From an uncultured Bacteroides sp. (GTDB lineage Bacteria; Bacteroidota; Bacteroidia; Bacteroidales; Bacteroidaceae): a stretch of 50,210 nucleotides of DNA. The position numbers were made by a program, and so were the translations under genes. The stretch covers positions 1 through 50,210 of the forward strand of contig CALUFR010000123.1 in NCBI GenBank assembly GCA_944319875.1, read 5' to 3'. How positions within the stretch are numbered: position 1 is the stretch's first letter; every line of letters starts with the position of its first letter. Under the pieces are notes generated by a model. It was not told the DNA's origin and ran no database searches. It was given only the letters and a program-made list of their open reading frames with translations. Shown here one piece after another: positions 31,105-38,430 of this stretch.

Positions 31105-31908
31105 ATGAAAATAAAGGAGATCGTAAGCGCCCTTGAACGGTTCGCGCCTCTGCCATTGCAAGACGGTTTCGATAATGCCGGCCTGCAAATCGGATTGACA
31201 GATGCGGAAGCAACAGGGGCTTTGTTGTGTCTTGACGTCACCGAAGCCGTGCTGGACGAAGCCATTGCATTGGGGTATAATCTGGTGATAGCTCATCATC
31301 CGCTTCTTTTCAAAGGCTGTAAGTCGATCACGGGGCGGGATTACGTGGAGCGATGCATCCTGAAGGCCATTAAGAATGACATCGTCGTTTATGCGGCTCA
31401 CACCAACCTGGACAATGCCTGGGGAGGAGTAAACTTCAAGATGGCTGAAAAGCTCGGCCTGAAGAATGTGCGTGTGCTCGACCCGAAGGAGAGCGTGCCG
31501 GGAGAGCCGGTCGTGCGGCATCAGGCAGGGGCGGGCGTCATCGGTGAGCTGGAAGTGCCGGAAACGGAACGGGAGTTTCTGGGGCGTGTAAAGAAAGCGT
31601 TCGAGGTGGAATGTTTGCGGCATAACAAACTGTCAGATAAGGAGATAAAAACCGTTGCTTTATGTGGAGGTTCAGGCTCATTCTTGATTCCGAATGCCAT
31701 CAGCCAGGGGGCGGACGTGTTTGTCACCGGTGAAATCAAATACCACGAATACTTTGGCCATGAAGGCGAAATCCTGCTGGCCGAGACGGGACACTACGAA
31801 AGCGAACAATATACGAAAGAAATATTTTATACCATAATCAGGGAACTGTTCCCCGACCTGGATATGCAGGAGACCCGGGTGAACACCAATCCCATAAAAT
31901 ACATGTAA
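31105..31908 (+). CDS. Nif3-like dinuclear metal-binding protein (YbgI/NIF3 family)
   Basis: A 267-residue cytoplasmic protein. The metal-site motifs are visible: IAHHPLLFKGCKSI near residue 65 (two His), DNAWGGVNFKMAE near 105 and TGHYESEQYTKE near the end. Family members form hexameric toroids with two metals per subunit; their substrate is uncertain (GTP cyclohydrolase I type 2 is an annotation, not a proven role). The start at ATG 31105 (MKIKEIVSALE) matches the family and follows a -7 element by 22 bp. Cotranscribed with the zinc-ribbon gene 5 bp downstream. Confidence 0.9.
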   Translation: MKIKEIVSALERFAPLPLQDGFDNAGLQIGLTDAEATGALLCLDVTEAVLDEAIALGYNLVIAHHPLLFKGCKSITGRDYVERCILKAIKNDIVVYAAHTNLDNAWGGVNFKMAEKLGLKNVRVLDPKESVPGEPVVRHQAGAGVIGELEVPETEREFLGRVKKAFEVECLRHNKLSDKEIKTVALCGGSGSFLIPNAISQGADVFVTGEIKYHEYFGHEGEILLAETGHYESEQYTKEIFYTIIRELFPDLDMQETRVNTNPIKYM

Positions 31909-31913
31909 CTAAA

Positions 31914-32744
31914 ATGGCTAAAGAAGCGAAAAAAGAACAGCAGGAACTGACTGTTGAACAGAAGTTGAAAACCTTGTTCCAGTTGCAGACGACACTCTCC
32001 AAGATTGATGAAATCAAGACCTTGAGAGGTGAACTTCCGTTGGAAGTACAAGACTTGGAAGACGAAATCGCAGGTTTGACAACCCGCATTGAAAGAATTA
32101 AGGCGGAAGTGTCCGAACTGAAAACGTCCGTCGCCAGCAAAAAAGTGGAAATTGAAACGGCCAAGGCTTCTGTAGCAAAGTATAAGGAGCAGCAGGAGAA
32201 TGTGCGAAACAATCGCGAGTATGATTTCCTGAGCAAGGAAATCGAATTCCAGACACTGGAAATCGAGCTGTGCGAGAAGCGCATCCGCGAATTTACGGAG
32301 CAGCAGGCTGCCAAAGCCAAGGAGCTGGAGGCCAGCAATGCGCAACTGGAAGAAAGACAACAGGACCTGGAGGTGAAGAAGAGCGAACTGGACGAAATCA
32401 TCTCGGAAACCAAGCAGGAGGAAGAAAAGCTGAGAGAGAAGGCGAAAGATCTGGAAACCAAGATTGAACCTCGCCTGCTTCAGTCCTTCAAGCGAATTCG
32501 TAAGAATTCACGCAATGGCTTGGGCATCGTCTACGTGCAACGAGATGCTTGCGGTGGTTGCTTCAACAAAATCCCGCCCCAGAGACAACTGGACATCCGT
32601 CTGCGCAAGAAGGTGATTGTCTGTGAATATTGCGGACGTATCATGATTGACCCTGAGTTGGCCGGTGTAAATGTAGAACAAAAAACGGATGCCGGCAAGG
32701 AAAAGCCGACGAGAAGAAGAAGACTCTCTTCCGAGGCAGAATAA
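31914..32744 (+). CDS. Coiled-coil protein with C4 zinc ribbon
   Basis: A 276-residue protein. Residues about 10-200 form a long coiled coil rich in Glu, Lys and Gln (with heptad-like LDEIKTLRGELP and later repeats). The C-terminus has a four-Cys zinc ribbon, DACGGCFNKIPP then VCEYCGRIM at about 207-245, followed by a basic tail (KPTRRRRLSS). Such proteins are widespread beside Nif3 genes in Bacteroidetes and many other bacteria. The function is unsettled; a nucleic-acid-associated role is plausible from the ribbon. A long hairpin terminator follows its stop. Confidence 0.88.
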   Translation: MAKEAKKEQQELTVEQKLKTLFQLQTTLSKIDEIKTLRGELPLEVQDLEDEIAGLTTRIERIKAEVSELKTSVASKKVEIETAKASVAKYKEQQENVRNNREYDFLSKEIEFQTLEIELCEKRIREFTEQQAAKAKELEASNAQLEERQQDLEVKKSELDEIISETKQEEEKLREKAKDLETKIEPRLLQSFKRIRKNSRNGLGIVYVQRDACGGCFNKIPPQRQLDIRLRKKVIVCEYCGRIMIDPELAGVNVEQKTDAGKEKPTRRRRLSSEAE

Positions 32745-32775
32745 TTCCTCCTCGGAGTGAGCAAGCATAATAAGA

Positions 32776-32825
32776 GAGGGTGTGTCAAAATAGAAGATAG
32801 TGATCTCTCATTTTGACACACCCTC
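32776..32825. terminator. Long hairpin terminator between convergent genes
   Basis: GAGGGTGTGTCAAAAT at 32776-32791 pairs perfectly (16 bp) with ATTTTGACACACCCTC at 32810-32825. It sits between the zinc-ribbon gene (stop 32744) and the FHA gene (stop 32878), and can end transcription from both sides. Confidence 0.8.
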
Positions 32826-32877
32826 GTTCTTTGTGTGATAAAATAATCGGATGAAGTGCTCTTTTGAAAGAAAGGCG

Positions 32878-33399
32878 TTATTCTCCGGCTCTTAAGATAA
32901 AGGTAGTGGCGCCGATGGTGACGATGGCGCCGTCTTCGATACGCACACGGTCTCTGTCCCCCAGGATTTCGTTGTTCAAGAATGTGCCCGTCAGACTTGG
33001 AGCGTCGCGCAAGGTGTAGACCAGTTCTCCTGACTTGTTGCGCTTCACATTGATGATGCAATGACGGCGGTCCATGCTCATGTCCGACGTTTCGATAGGA
33101 ACATTGATTTCCGTACCGATACTCCGGCGTCCGATGACATTATCCCCTTCCTGCAAAGGGAGTACCTGCTTGAAGCCGAATACGTTCTCGATGACGGTGA
33201 TGCTACCGAAAGTATCCTTGAACTCTGTCTCGTCCAACTTTTCCTCTTTCCGCATCGCCTGCATCTTGCTCTTCCCCAACCGGATGCTGAATTGCTTTTT
33301 GCATTGGTCACAGACGAAAACCAACGACTGGCCTTCGGAATATTTCGTTTCGTCGAACGTCAGATAGTTCTCACACTTGGGACAACGTACTCGCTTCAT
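32878..33399 (-). CDS. FHA-domain protein with N-terminal zinc ribbon
   Basis: A 173-residue cytoplasmic protein. A zinc ribbon (C6, C9, C30, C33) is followed by a linker and a forkhead-associated domain (about 72-170) with the typical GDNVIGRRS, RRHCIIN, LRD and GTFLNN motifs that recognise phosphothreonine. No kinase gene is adjacent. It lies 20 bp downstream of the HU/SPOR gene and is probably cotranscribed. A link to Ser/Thr phosphosignalling is a family inference. Confidence 0.9.
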   Translation of the reverse strand: MKRVRCPKCENYLTFDETKYSEGQSLVFVCDQCKKQFSIRLGKSKMQAMRKEEKLDETEFKDTFGSITVIENVFGFKQVLPLQEGDNVIGRRSIGTEINVPIETSDMSMDRRHCIINVKRNKSGELVYTLRDAPSLTGTFLNNEILGDRDRVRIEDGAIVTIGATTFILRAGE

Positions 33400-33419
33400 G
33401 TTCGCTTCTTATTAGGATT

Positions 33420-34511
33420 TCAATACTTCAATACCCATGCGCTCCGGTATGCTTCCTGCTCTCTGATTACCTGAAGGCTCTGATAAGCCTCGGCGCGGGT
33501 GGCGAAGGATTCGATGCTGACTCTCATCTTTCCGTCGCCGATGATGGCGGAGGCTCCTTGATAGCCTTCCTTCTTCAGGCGGCCGGCCATCTCTTGGGCA
33601 TCCTTTTCCGTAGCCATGCTGGCCACAATGATGTGATAGGGCTTCTTGGCGACAACTTTTTCTACCTCTGCGTGTTTTTGGGGTTGCGAGGCGGGGGCCG
33701 GAGCCATTGACGGTTTTTCCGCCGCCTTTACCTTTACTTCGCGGACGGCCTTCGGCTTGATGTCCTTTGTTGTATTGTTTTGGGGCGTGGCTTCCCGCTT
33801 GCCCGACTGGGGCGTGACGACCGGAGTGAGAGCCAGCGATTGTTTCTCCATTTGCCTGAACATCTCCGTCGGAAGCAGTTGCGCGTAGTTGCCTTGGATG
33901 ACTTCCGTATTTTCTATGGGAACAGAAAACATGAAGAACAGCACAATGGCGGCTACGGCCGCCACGGCATTGGACAGATACGCACGGTTCAGCTTCAGCG
34001 TGCGTTGCCCGCGCCACTTGCGTCTTGACGGCTTGATTTCCGTTTCGAGGAGACGGGGCGAAGTTCTGCGGAGTTCCGCATTGCGCAAAGCGGAAAGCGG
34101 CTTTATCTCAAAGCTATCCAGGCCATACAATTCGGGAGTCGTCACCCTGTTGTCGTAGGGCGAGAAATCGTAAGTTTCATGTATGGTATAGCTTATCTCG
34201 CCGACATTGGGGAGTTCCGCCTTCCCGTTCTCATGCAGGCAAGTGACCAGGCTTCGGACGTCTTTGTCTACCATGCGGGTCGCATCCGCGAAGTTGGTGC
34301 CATACACGGACATATACGATTGCACCAGAAGCCCGTCGTTCATCTTCAATTGCGGGTTGAAACCGATGGTGCGGGCAGGGGGAAGAAAGAGATGCTCCTC
34401 TTCCATATAAGTGGCCGGATTGTAATGGGCGACAAAGCCACCGAAATCGGGGACAATGACGCAATCATTTTCCAGAAGCAGGGTTTCTATGTGTCGGGAC
34501 AATTCAATCAT
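33420..34511 (-). CDS. HU-CCDC81 and SPOR domain membrane protein
   Basis: A 363-residue protein. The N-terminal parts (about 1-60 and 62-135) match the paired HU-CCDC81 domains (IVPDFGGFVAHY is the marker). A membrane segment lies at about 174-194 (SNAVAAVAAIVLFFMFSV), a Pro/Lys-rich linker follows, and a SPOR domain fills about 290-363 (YHIIVASMATEKDAQEMAGRL at its start, in pieces). SPOR domains bind denuded peptidoglycan at division sites; the N-terminus would stay in the cytoplasm, giving a bridge between the nucleoid or cell-division proteins and the wall (inference). A -7 element (TATTTTTG, 34523-34516) lies only about 5 bp before the ATG, so the message may be leaderless. Confidence 0.88.
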   Translation of the reverse strand: MIELSRHIETLLLENDCVIVPDFGGFVAHYNPATYMEEEHLFLPPARTIGFNPQLKMNDGLLVQSYMSVYGTNFADATRMVDKDVRSLVTCLHENGKAELPNVGEISYTIHETYDFSPYDNRVTTPELYGLDSFEIKPLSALRNAELRRTSPRLLETEIKPSRRKWRGQRTLKLNRAYLSNAVAAVAAIVLFFMFSVPIENTEVIQGNYAQLLPTEMFRQMEKQSLALTPVVTPQSGKREATPQNNTTKDIKPKAVREVKVKAAEKPSMAPAPASQPQKHAEVEKVVAKKPYHIIVASMATEKDAQEMAGRLKKEGYQGASAIIGDGKMRVSIESFATRAEAYQSLQVIREQEAYRSAWVLKY

Positions 34512-34515
34512 GATG

Positions 34516-34523
34516 CAAAAATA
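34516..34523 (-). promoter_or_regulatory. Promoter -7 element very close to the HU/SPOR start
   Basis: TATTTTTG on the minus strand matches TAnnTTTG and ends 4 bp before the ATG at 34511. If used, transcription would begin at or next to the start codon. Confidence 0.4.
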
Positions 34524-34685
34524 ACAGATTTATCGGACATACGTAATACTTCTCTTGTTTTTCTTATGAACAAAATATGAACGGGAGGGGCGTGAAATTG
34601 ACGTTGCTTCGCATAAAGAATACGATTTGAGACAGATAGAGTGAAAAACTTGCGTCATTCTTTTGCCTCTCCGCCCGCCTTTTGC

Positions 34686-34693
34686 TAATTTTG
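34686..34693 (+). promoter_or_regulatory. Promoter -7 element for the Wzi-like gene
   Basis: TAATTTTG matches TAnnTTTG, 31 bp before ATG 34725. No clear -33 element. Confidence 0.5.
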
Positions 34694-34724
34694 CAGCGTT
34701 TTTATCACTAAGCGAACCTATTCT

Positions 34725-36152
34725 ATGCATATCAAAGTATATCTTTTGGCATTTCTGCTTGTGGGCGTGGGAAGTGCGATGGCTCAGAAGAAACATACGC
34801 TCAGTTCTTTTGTCGAATACGGAGCCGCCGTGCATACGGGCGACAACACGCCGTTGTGGCAGGTGAGCAACCAGCAGGGGCTGGCCTCCATCGACAATAA
34901 CACGTATGTCCGCGGAGGTATCTTCTACAACGACCGTTGGGGAAAATGGACCGTGGAGGGCGGGCTGGATATTGTCGCGGCCGCCGGATTCAGTTCGGGC
35001 ATCCAGCAGGCGTATGCCGACTTCAGATACAAATGGTTCGGCATCTTTGCGGGAAGCAAGGAGATGAAAGCTCCGCTGATCAATTCCCGCCTGAGTAGCG
35101 GTGAGCTTACCTGGTCGGGAAACGCCAAGCCCATACCGCAGATCATGATCGGCATCCCTGAATACTTGTATCTTTTGCCTCGCCTGGCCATCAAGGGAGA
35201 GATTTCCTACGGATGGTTCACGGACGGTCACTGGCTGGCGGATCATACCAATCTGAACGCGGGCTGGTACACCAAGAACATCAAATATCATCACAAGGAA
35301 GGCTTTATCCGCATCGGGGTTCCTAATGGCAAGTGGCAATTGGACCTCGGCATGACTTTGGACACCGAGTTCGGAGGGCAGATGGTGACGAGTAGCGGCG
35401 AAACGGACTTGGGCAACACGCTGAAGGACTATTTCCGCATCTTCATTCCCGGCTCGGCCGATGATGACAAGCCGTCCAACGACGCCTTGTTTTATCAAGG
35501 CAATTTTGTGGGCACCGAGCAGATACGGGGCACTTATCGGGGAAAGGACTTCTCCATCAGCCTTTATCTGGACAATTATTTCGAGGATTTTTCGGCCATG
35601 GGCAAGCAGAACGGATGGGACGGCCTTTGGGGCGTGGAGCTGAAGTTCAACCGCTTCCGACCCATCAATAACGTGGTGCTGGAATTTTTGCAGACAACCA
35701 ACCAAAGCGGTCCGCTTCATGGCCTGCACGAACCCGAAGAAGGCCCTGTGCACAAAACCGGCGGTAGTGACAATTATTATAATAACGGCCTGTATCATAG
35801 CTGGAGTCATTGGGGAATGGCCAACGGCAATCCGCTATTGCGCGCGCCCGTCTACAATGAAGACGGGAACATGTCTTTTAGATACAACCGCGTGAAAGCC
35901 TTGCACATAGGATGGAGCGGAGAGATTTCGGACGAATGGAGCTACATGGCCAAGCTGACGCACAACCGGACATGGGGTACTCACGGAGCTCCTACACTGG
36001 ACATTCTGGAGAATTTCTCGGCTTATGCCGCCTTCCAATATGTTCCCGCCAAGCTGAAGACATGGGCGTTTCATGCTTCTTTGGGCTTGGATACGGGTGA
36101 CATATATGGTGATAACTTCGGCTTTCAGATGAGGGTGCGTAAGACTTTTTAG
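34725..36152 (+). CDS. Capsule-assembly Wzi-like outer-membrane beta-barrel
   Basis: A 475-residue protein with a signal peptide (about 1-20, VGSAMAQ cut). The remainder is made of alternating strands of a beta-barrel and ends in Phe (RVRKTF), as outer-membrane barrels do. Segments such as YGAAVHTGDNTPLWQVSNQQGLAS, FAGSKEM and IPQIMIGIPEY (in pieces) match Bacteroidetes 'capsule assembly Wzi' proteins; E. coli Wzi binds capsule at the surface. No capsule synthesis genes are adjacent, so the ligand is unknown. Followed by a 22-bp-period repeat array. Confidence 0.85.
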   Translation: MHIKVYLLAFLLVGVGSAMAQKKHTLSSFVEYGAAVHTGDNTPLWQVSNQQGLASIDNNTYVRGGIFYNDRWGKWTVEGGLDIVAAAGFSSGIQQAYADFRYKWFGIFAGSKEMKAPLINSRLSSGELTWSGNAKPIPQIMIGIPEYLYLLPRLAIKGEISYGWFTDGHWLADHTNLNAGWYTKNIKYHHKEGFIRIGVPNGKWQLDLGMTLDTEFGGQMVTSSGETDLGNTLKDYFRIFIPGSADDDKPSNDALFYQGNFVGTEQIRGTYRGKDFSISLYLDNYFEDFSAMGKQNGWDGLWGVELKFNRFRPINNVVLEFLQTTNQSGPLHGLHEPEEGPVHKTGGSDNYYNNGLYHSWSHWGMANGNPLLRAPVYNEDGNMSFRYNRVKALHIGWSGEISDEWSYMAKLTHNRTWGTHGAPTLDILENFSAYAAFQYVPAKLKTWAFHASLGLDTGDIYGDNFGFQMRVRKTF

Positions 36153-36154
36153 TT

Positions 36155-36242
36155 GCTTTACCGCTTTTAAAGTGCCGCTTTAAAGCCGTTAAAGTATCAC
36201 TTTAAAGCCGTTAAAGTGTTGCTTTACCGCCTTTGAAGCATC
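36155..36242. repeat. Degenerate direct repeat, 22-bp period, four units
   Basis: Units lie at 36155-36176, 36177-36198, 36199-36220 and 36221-36242, each exactly 22 bp. Units two and three share CTTTAAAGCCGTTAAAGT. Units one and four share GCTTTACCGC and a late AAG. CTTTAAAG is itself a palindrome. The array fills almost the whole gap between the convergent Wzi-like and helicase genes, where it may stop transcription from both sides. Confidence 0.8.
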
Positions 36243-36245
36243 GTC

Positions 36246-37487
36246 TTAATTCGTCTTGCGTTGGCGTTTCCTGTCGCCTCCGCCTTTGTGCGGTTTGTTT
36301 CCTCCGCGCCTTTTTCCTCCTTTGTCACGGTTCTTCGGCTGATATTCGGGCGCTTCGCCCAGTTCGGCGGGGACGGGGATTTTGTAGATGTCTTTTTCCA
36401 GGAACTTTTCGATGGTGCGGAAGTTGGTCTGCTCCTTTTCGCTGACGAACGTGATGGCCACACCGTCGTTGTTGGCACGGGCCGTACGCCCGATGCGGTG
36501 CACGTAATCTTCGCAATCATGAGGCACGTCGAAGTTGATGACCAGGCGGATGTCGTCGATGTCAATGCCTCGCGCCACGATGTCCGTGGCCACCAGGATG
36601 TTGACCCGTCCGGCCTTGAACTCGTGCATGACGGCTTCGCGTTGCGCCTGTTCCAGGTCAGAGTGCATCTCGCCCACGTTCAGCTTCATCTGCTTCAGGG
36701 CTTTGGTCACCTCCTTCACCTTGATTTTCGAAGAGGCGAAGATGATGACGCGCTCCGGCACCTCGTCGGCAAAGAGGCTGCGGATGATGCCCAGTTTCTG
36801 GTTCTCATAGCAGACGTAGGCGGCCTGAATGATTTTGTCGGCCGGCTTGGACACCGCCAGCTTCACCTCCGCGGGGTTGTTCAGGATGTTTTGGGCCAGT
36901 TGTTGTATCTTGGCCGGCATGGTGGCGGAGAACATGATGGTCTGACGCTCCTTGGGCAAATATTTCACAATCTGCATGATGTCTTCGTAGAAGCCCATGT
37001 CGAGCATGCGGTCGGCTTCGTCCAGGATAAAGTAGGACACCTTGGAGAGGTCGACATAACCCAGGTTGAGATGGGCTATCAGACGCCCCGGCGTGGCGAT
37101 GACCACGTCGGCTCCCAGCGTGAGTCCTTTCTTCTGTTGCTCGAAGAGGATGCCGTCGTTTCCTCCATATACCGCCACGCTACTCACAGGCATAAAGTAG
37201 GAGAAGCCCTCCATCTGCTGGTCGATCTGCTGAGCCAGTTCGCGGGTGGGAGCCATGACGATGCAGTTGATGGCGTCTTCGGGATGTTCCTCCTCGGAGA
37301 GCCTGTTCAATACGGGGAGCAGGTAGGCGGCGGTCTTTCCCGTTCCGGTTTGCGCCACGGCTATCAGGTCTCTGCCTTCGAGTATCACGGGGATGGATTT
37401 TTCTTGTATGGGGGTGCATTCTTCGAAGCGCATGGCGTCGAGTGCGTCGAGAACGCTATCGTTCAAGGGTAATTCGGAAAACTTCAT
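36246..37487 (-). CDS. DEAD-box RNA helicase
   Basis: A 413-residue ATP-dependent RNA helicase. Visible motifs are Q-motif FEECTPIQ, I AQTGTGKT, Ia PTRELAQQ, II DEAD, III SAT, IV VIIFASS, V VATDIVARGID and VI HRIGRTAR. The C-terminus after about residue 385 is a short basic Gly/Arg/Lys tail (GGKRRGGNKPHKGGG), an RNA-binding extension. Close to the RhlE group; roles in ribosome assembly or cold adaptation are family inferences. The start at ATG 37487 is followed by the family N-terminus KFSELPL. A -7 element TATATTTG lies at 37510-37517. Confidence 0.94.
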   Translation of the reverse strand: MKFSELPLNDSVLDALDAMRFEECTPIQEKSIPVILEGRDLIAVAQTGTGKTAAYLLPVLNRLSEEEHPEDAINCIVMAPTRELAQQIDQQMEGFSYFMPVSSVAVYGGNDGILFEQQKKGLTLGADVVIATPGRLIAHLNLGYVDLSKVSYFILDEADRMLDMGFYEDIMQIVKYLPKERQTIMFSATMPAKIQQLAQNILNNPAEVKLAVSKPADKIIQAAYVCYENQKLGIIRSLFADEVPERVIIFASSKIKVKEVTKALKQMKLNVGEMHSDLEQAQREAVMHEFKAGRVNILVATDIVARGIDIDDIRLVINFDVPHDCEDYVHRIGRTARANNDGVAITFVSEKEQTNFRTIEKFLEKDIYKIPVPAELGEAPEYQPKNRDKGGKRRGGNKPHKGGGDRKRQRKTN

Positions 37488-37690
37488 GTTACATCTCAAA
37501 ATTTGGACGCAAATATAATGAAAATATCGCTATCAAGAGAATGTTGTCCACGTAAATTAATGCCGACCGCAATGGATTTTGGGGCGAATATATGCTAAAT
37601 AACATAAAAATCACCCCTCAAAAAGTGAGAATTTTGCTTGTTTATTTGGAACTTAGTTTGAGAAATGCTTACCTTTGCCGCCGATTTCAG
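37488..37690. other. Gene-free gap with divergent promoters
   Basis: About 200 bp between the helicase gene and the small frame at 37691 (320 bp to the next firm gene). It holds the helicase -7 element (TATATTTG, 37517-37510, minus) and the full promoter of the thioredoxin-fold gene. Nothing else is seen. Confidence 0.6.
37645..37677 (+). promoter_or_regulatory. Promoter of the thioredoxin-fold gene
   Basis: TTTG at 37645-37648 and TACCTTTG at 37670-37677, 21 bp apart, make one of the best Bacteroides-type promoters in the window. Transcription would begin near 37684, giving a leader of about 125 nt before the ATG at 37810. Confidence 0.7.
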
Positions 37691-37813
37691 ATGAAAGGCT
37701 TTGACTATCAGTCTATTTATGATGGGAGAGGCCCGAGAGACAATGTTCCGGGAGGAAATCACCGCCACGAACGGCGGTTCCCGGATAGTATTAACCAAAA
37801 CCGTATTGCATGA
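37691..37813 (+). CDS. Possible 40-residue leader peptide before the thioredoxin-fold gene
   Basis: An ATG 14 bp after the -7 element opens a 40-codon frame whose TGA overlaps the ATG of the next gene (ATGA). The product would be polar and basic (MKGFDYQSIYDGRGPRDN at its start). No family is recognised. It may be a translated leader that couples expression, or the region may only act as structured RNA, since a strong hairpin lies inside it (37748-37784). Confidence 0.35.
   Translation: MKGFDYQSIYDGRGPRDNVPGGNHRHERRFPDSINQNRIA
37748..37784 (+). promoter_or_regulatory. Structured leader hairpin
   Basis: CCGGGA (37748-37753) pairs with TCCCGG (37779-37784), and ACCGCC (37761-37766) with GGCGGT (37773-37778), making a 12-bp stem with a one-sided 7-nt bulge. 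It lies 26 nt before the start codon at 37810 and could control translation or coupling. No T-run follows, so it is not a plain terminator. Confidence 0.55.
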
Positions 37814-38310
37814 GACATGTAAAATGGATTTTTGTTGTATTATTAATTAGTTCCTTGACTTCTTTTGTTTCAAAAGACAAACCTACCGGAGGTTTGAACG
37901 TGGGCGACATAGCCCCGGATGTTGAAATCCGAACTATGTCTGGCGAGCAACTGGTGCAAGCGCTTCCGAGCACGGAAGGCAAGTATGTGTTGCTGAGCTT
38001 TTGGGCAAGTTATGACGCGCAATCCCGGATGCAAAACGCAAGTTTGAGCAATGCGCTTCGCATGGCTTCCCGTCAAAATGTAGAAATGGTTTCCGTTTCG
38101 TTCGATGAATATCGTTCCGTATTCGAAGAAACCGTTCGTAAGGACCAAATAGTTACTCCCGCCTGTTTTGTAGAAACAGAAGGTGAAGACTCCGAGCTTT
38201 ACAGACGCTTTCGTCTGAACCGTGGTTTTGCTAACTATTTACTGGATGATAATGGTGTGATTATTGCCAAAAACATCTCTGCCGCTGAGCTTTCGTCCTA
38301 TCTCGACTGA
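37810..38310 (+). CDS. Exported thioredoxin-fold protein lacking the CXXC motif
   Basis: A 166-residue protein with an N-terminal hydrophobic signal or anchor (about 5-20). The domain has the TlpA/AhpC-TSA start LNVGDIAPDVEIRTMSG, the strand KYVLLSFWAS, and the late LDDNGVIIAKNI. Where the redox WCxxC should be the sequence reads WASYDAQS (65-72), so it cannot act as an ordinary disulphide oxidoreductase. One Cys (TPACFVE) is near the cis-Pro position. It is a probable periplasmic protein of unknown activity. The start overlaps the end of a 40-codon leader frame (ATGA). A bidirectional terminator follows. Confidence 0.82.
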   Translation: MRHVKWIFVVLLISSLTSFVSKDKPTGGLNVGDIAPDVEIRTMSGEQLVQALPSTEGKYVLLSFWASYDAQSRMQNASLSNALRMASRQNVEMVSVSFDEYRSVFEETVRKDQIVTPACFVETEGEDSELYRRFRLNRGFANYLLDDNGVIIAKNISAAELSSYLD

Positions 38311-38375
38311 TTGTTCGTTCGATTGGTCCGACAGGAGGAAGGTAGTTGAAAAGAGGAAATGAATACAACAAAAAG

Positions 38376-38423
38376 CCCCTTCCGCACTTGTGGTGACACG
38401 AGAGCGGGAGGGGTATTTTTTTT
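38376..38423. terminator. Hairpin terminator between convergent genes
   Basis: CCCCTTCCGC from 38376 pairs with GCGGGAGGGG ending 38413 (one mismatch), with CTTGTG/CACGAG inside. A T-run follows on the plus strand to 38423 and an A-run precedes it for the minus strand. Confidence 0.8.
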
Positions 38424-38430
38424 AGCTCGC

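Noticed and set aside
36261-37472. 403-codon frame antisense to the DEAD-box gene
   Set aside because: A shadow of the helicase gene, whose eight motifs are complete.
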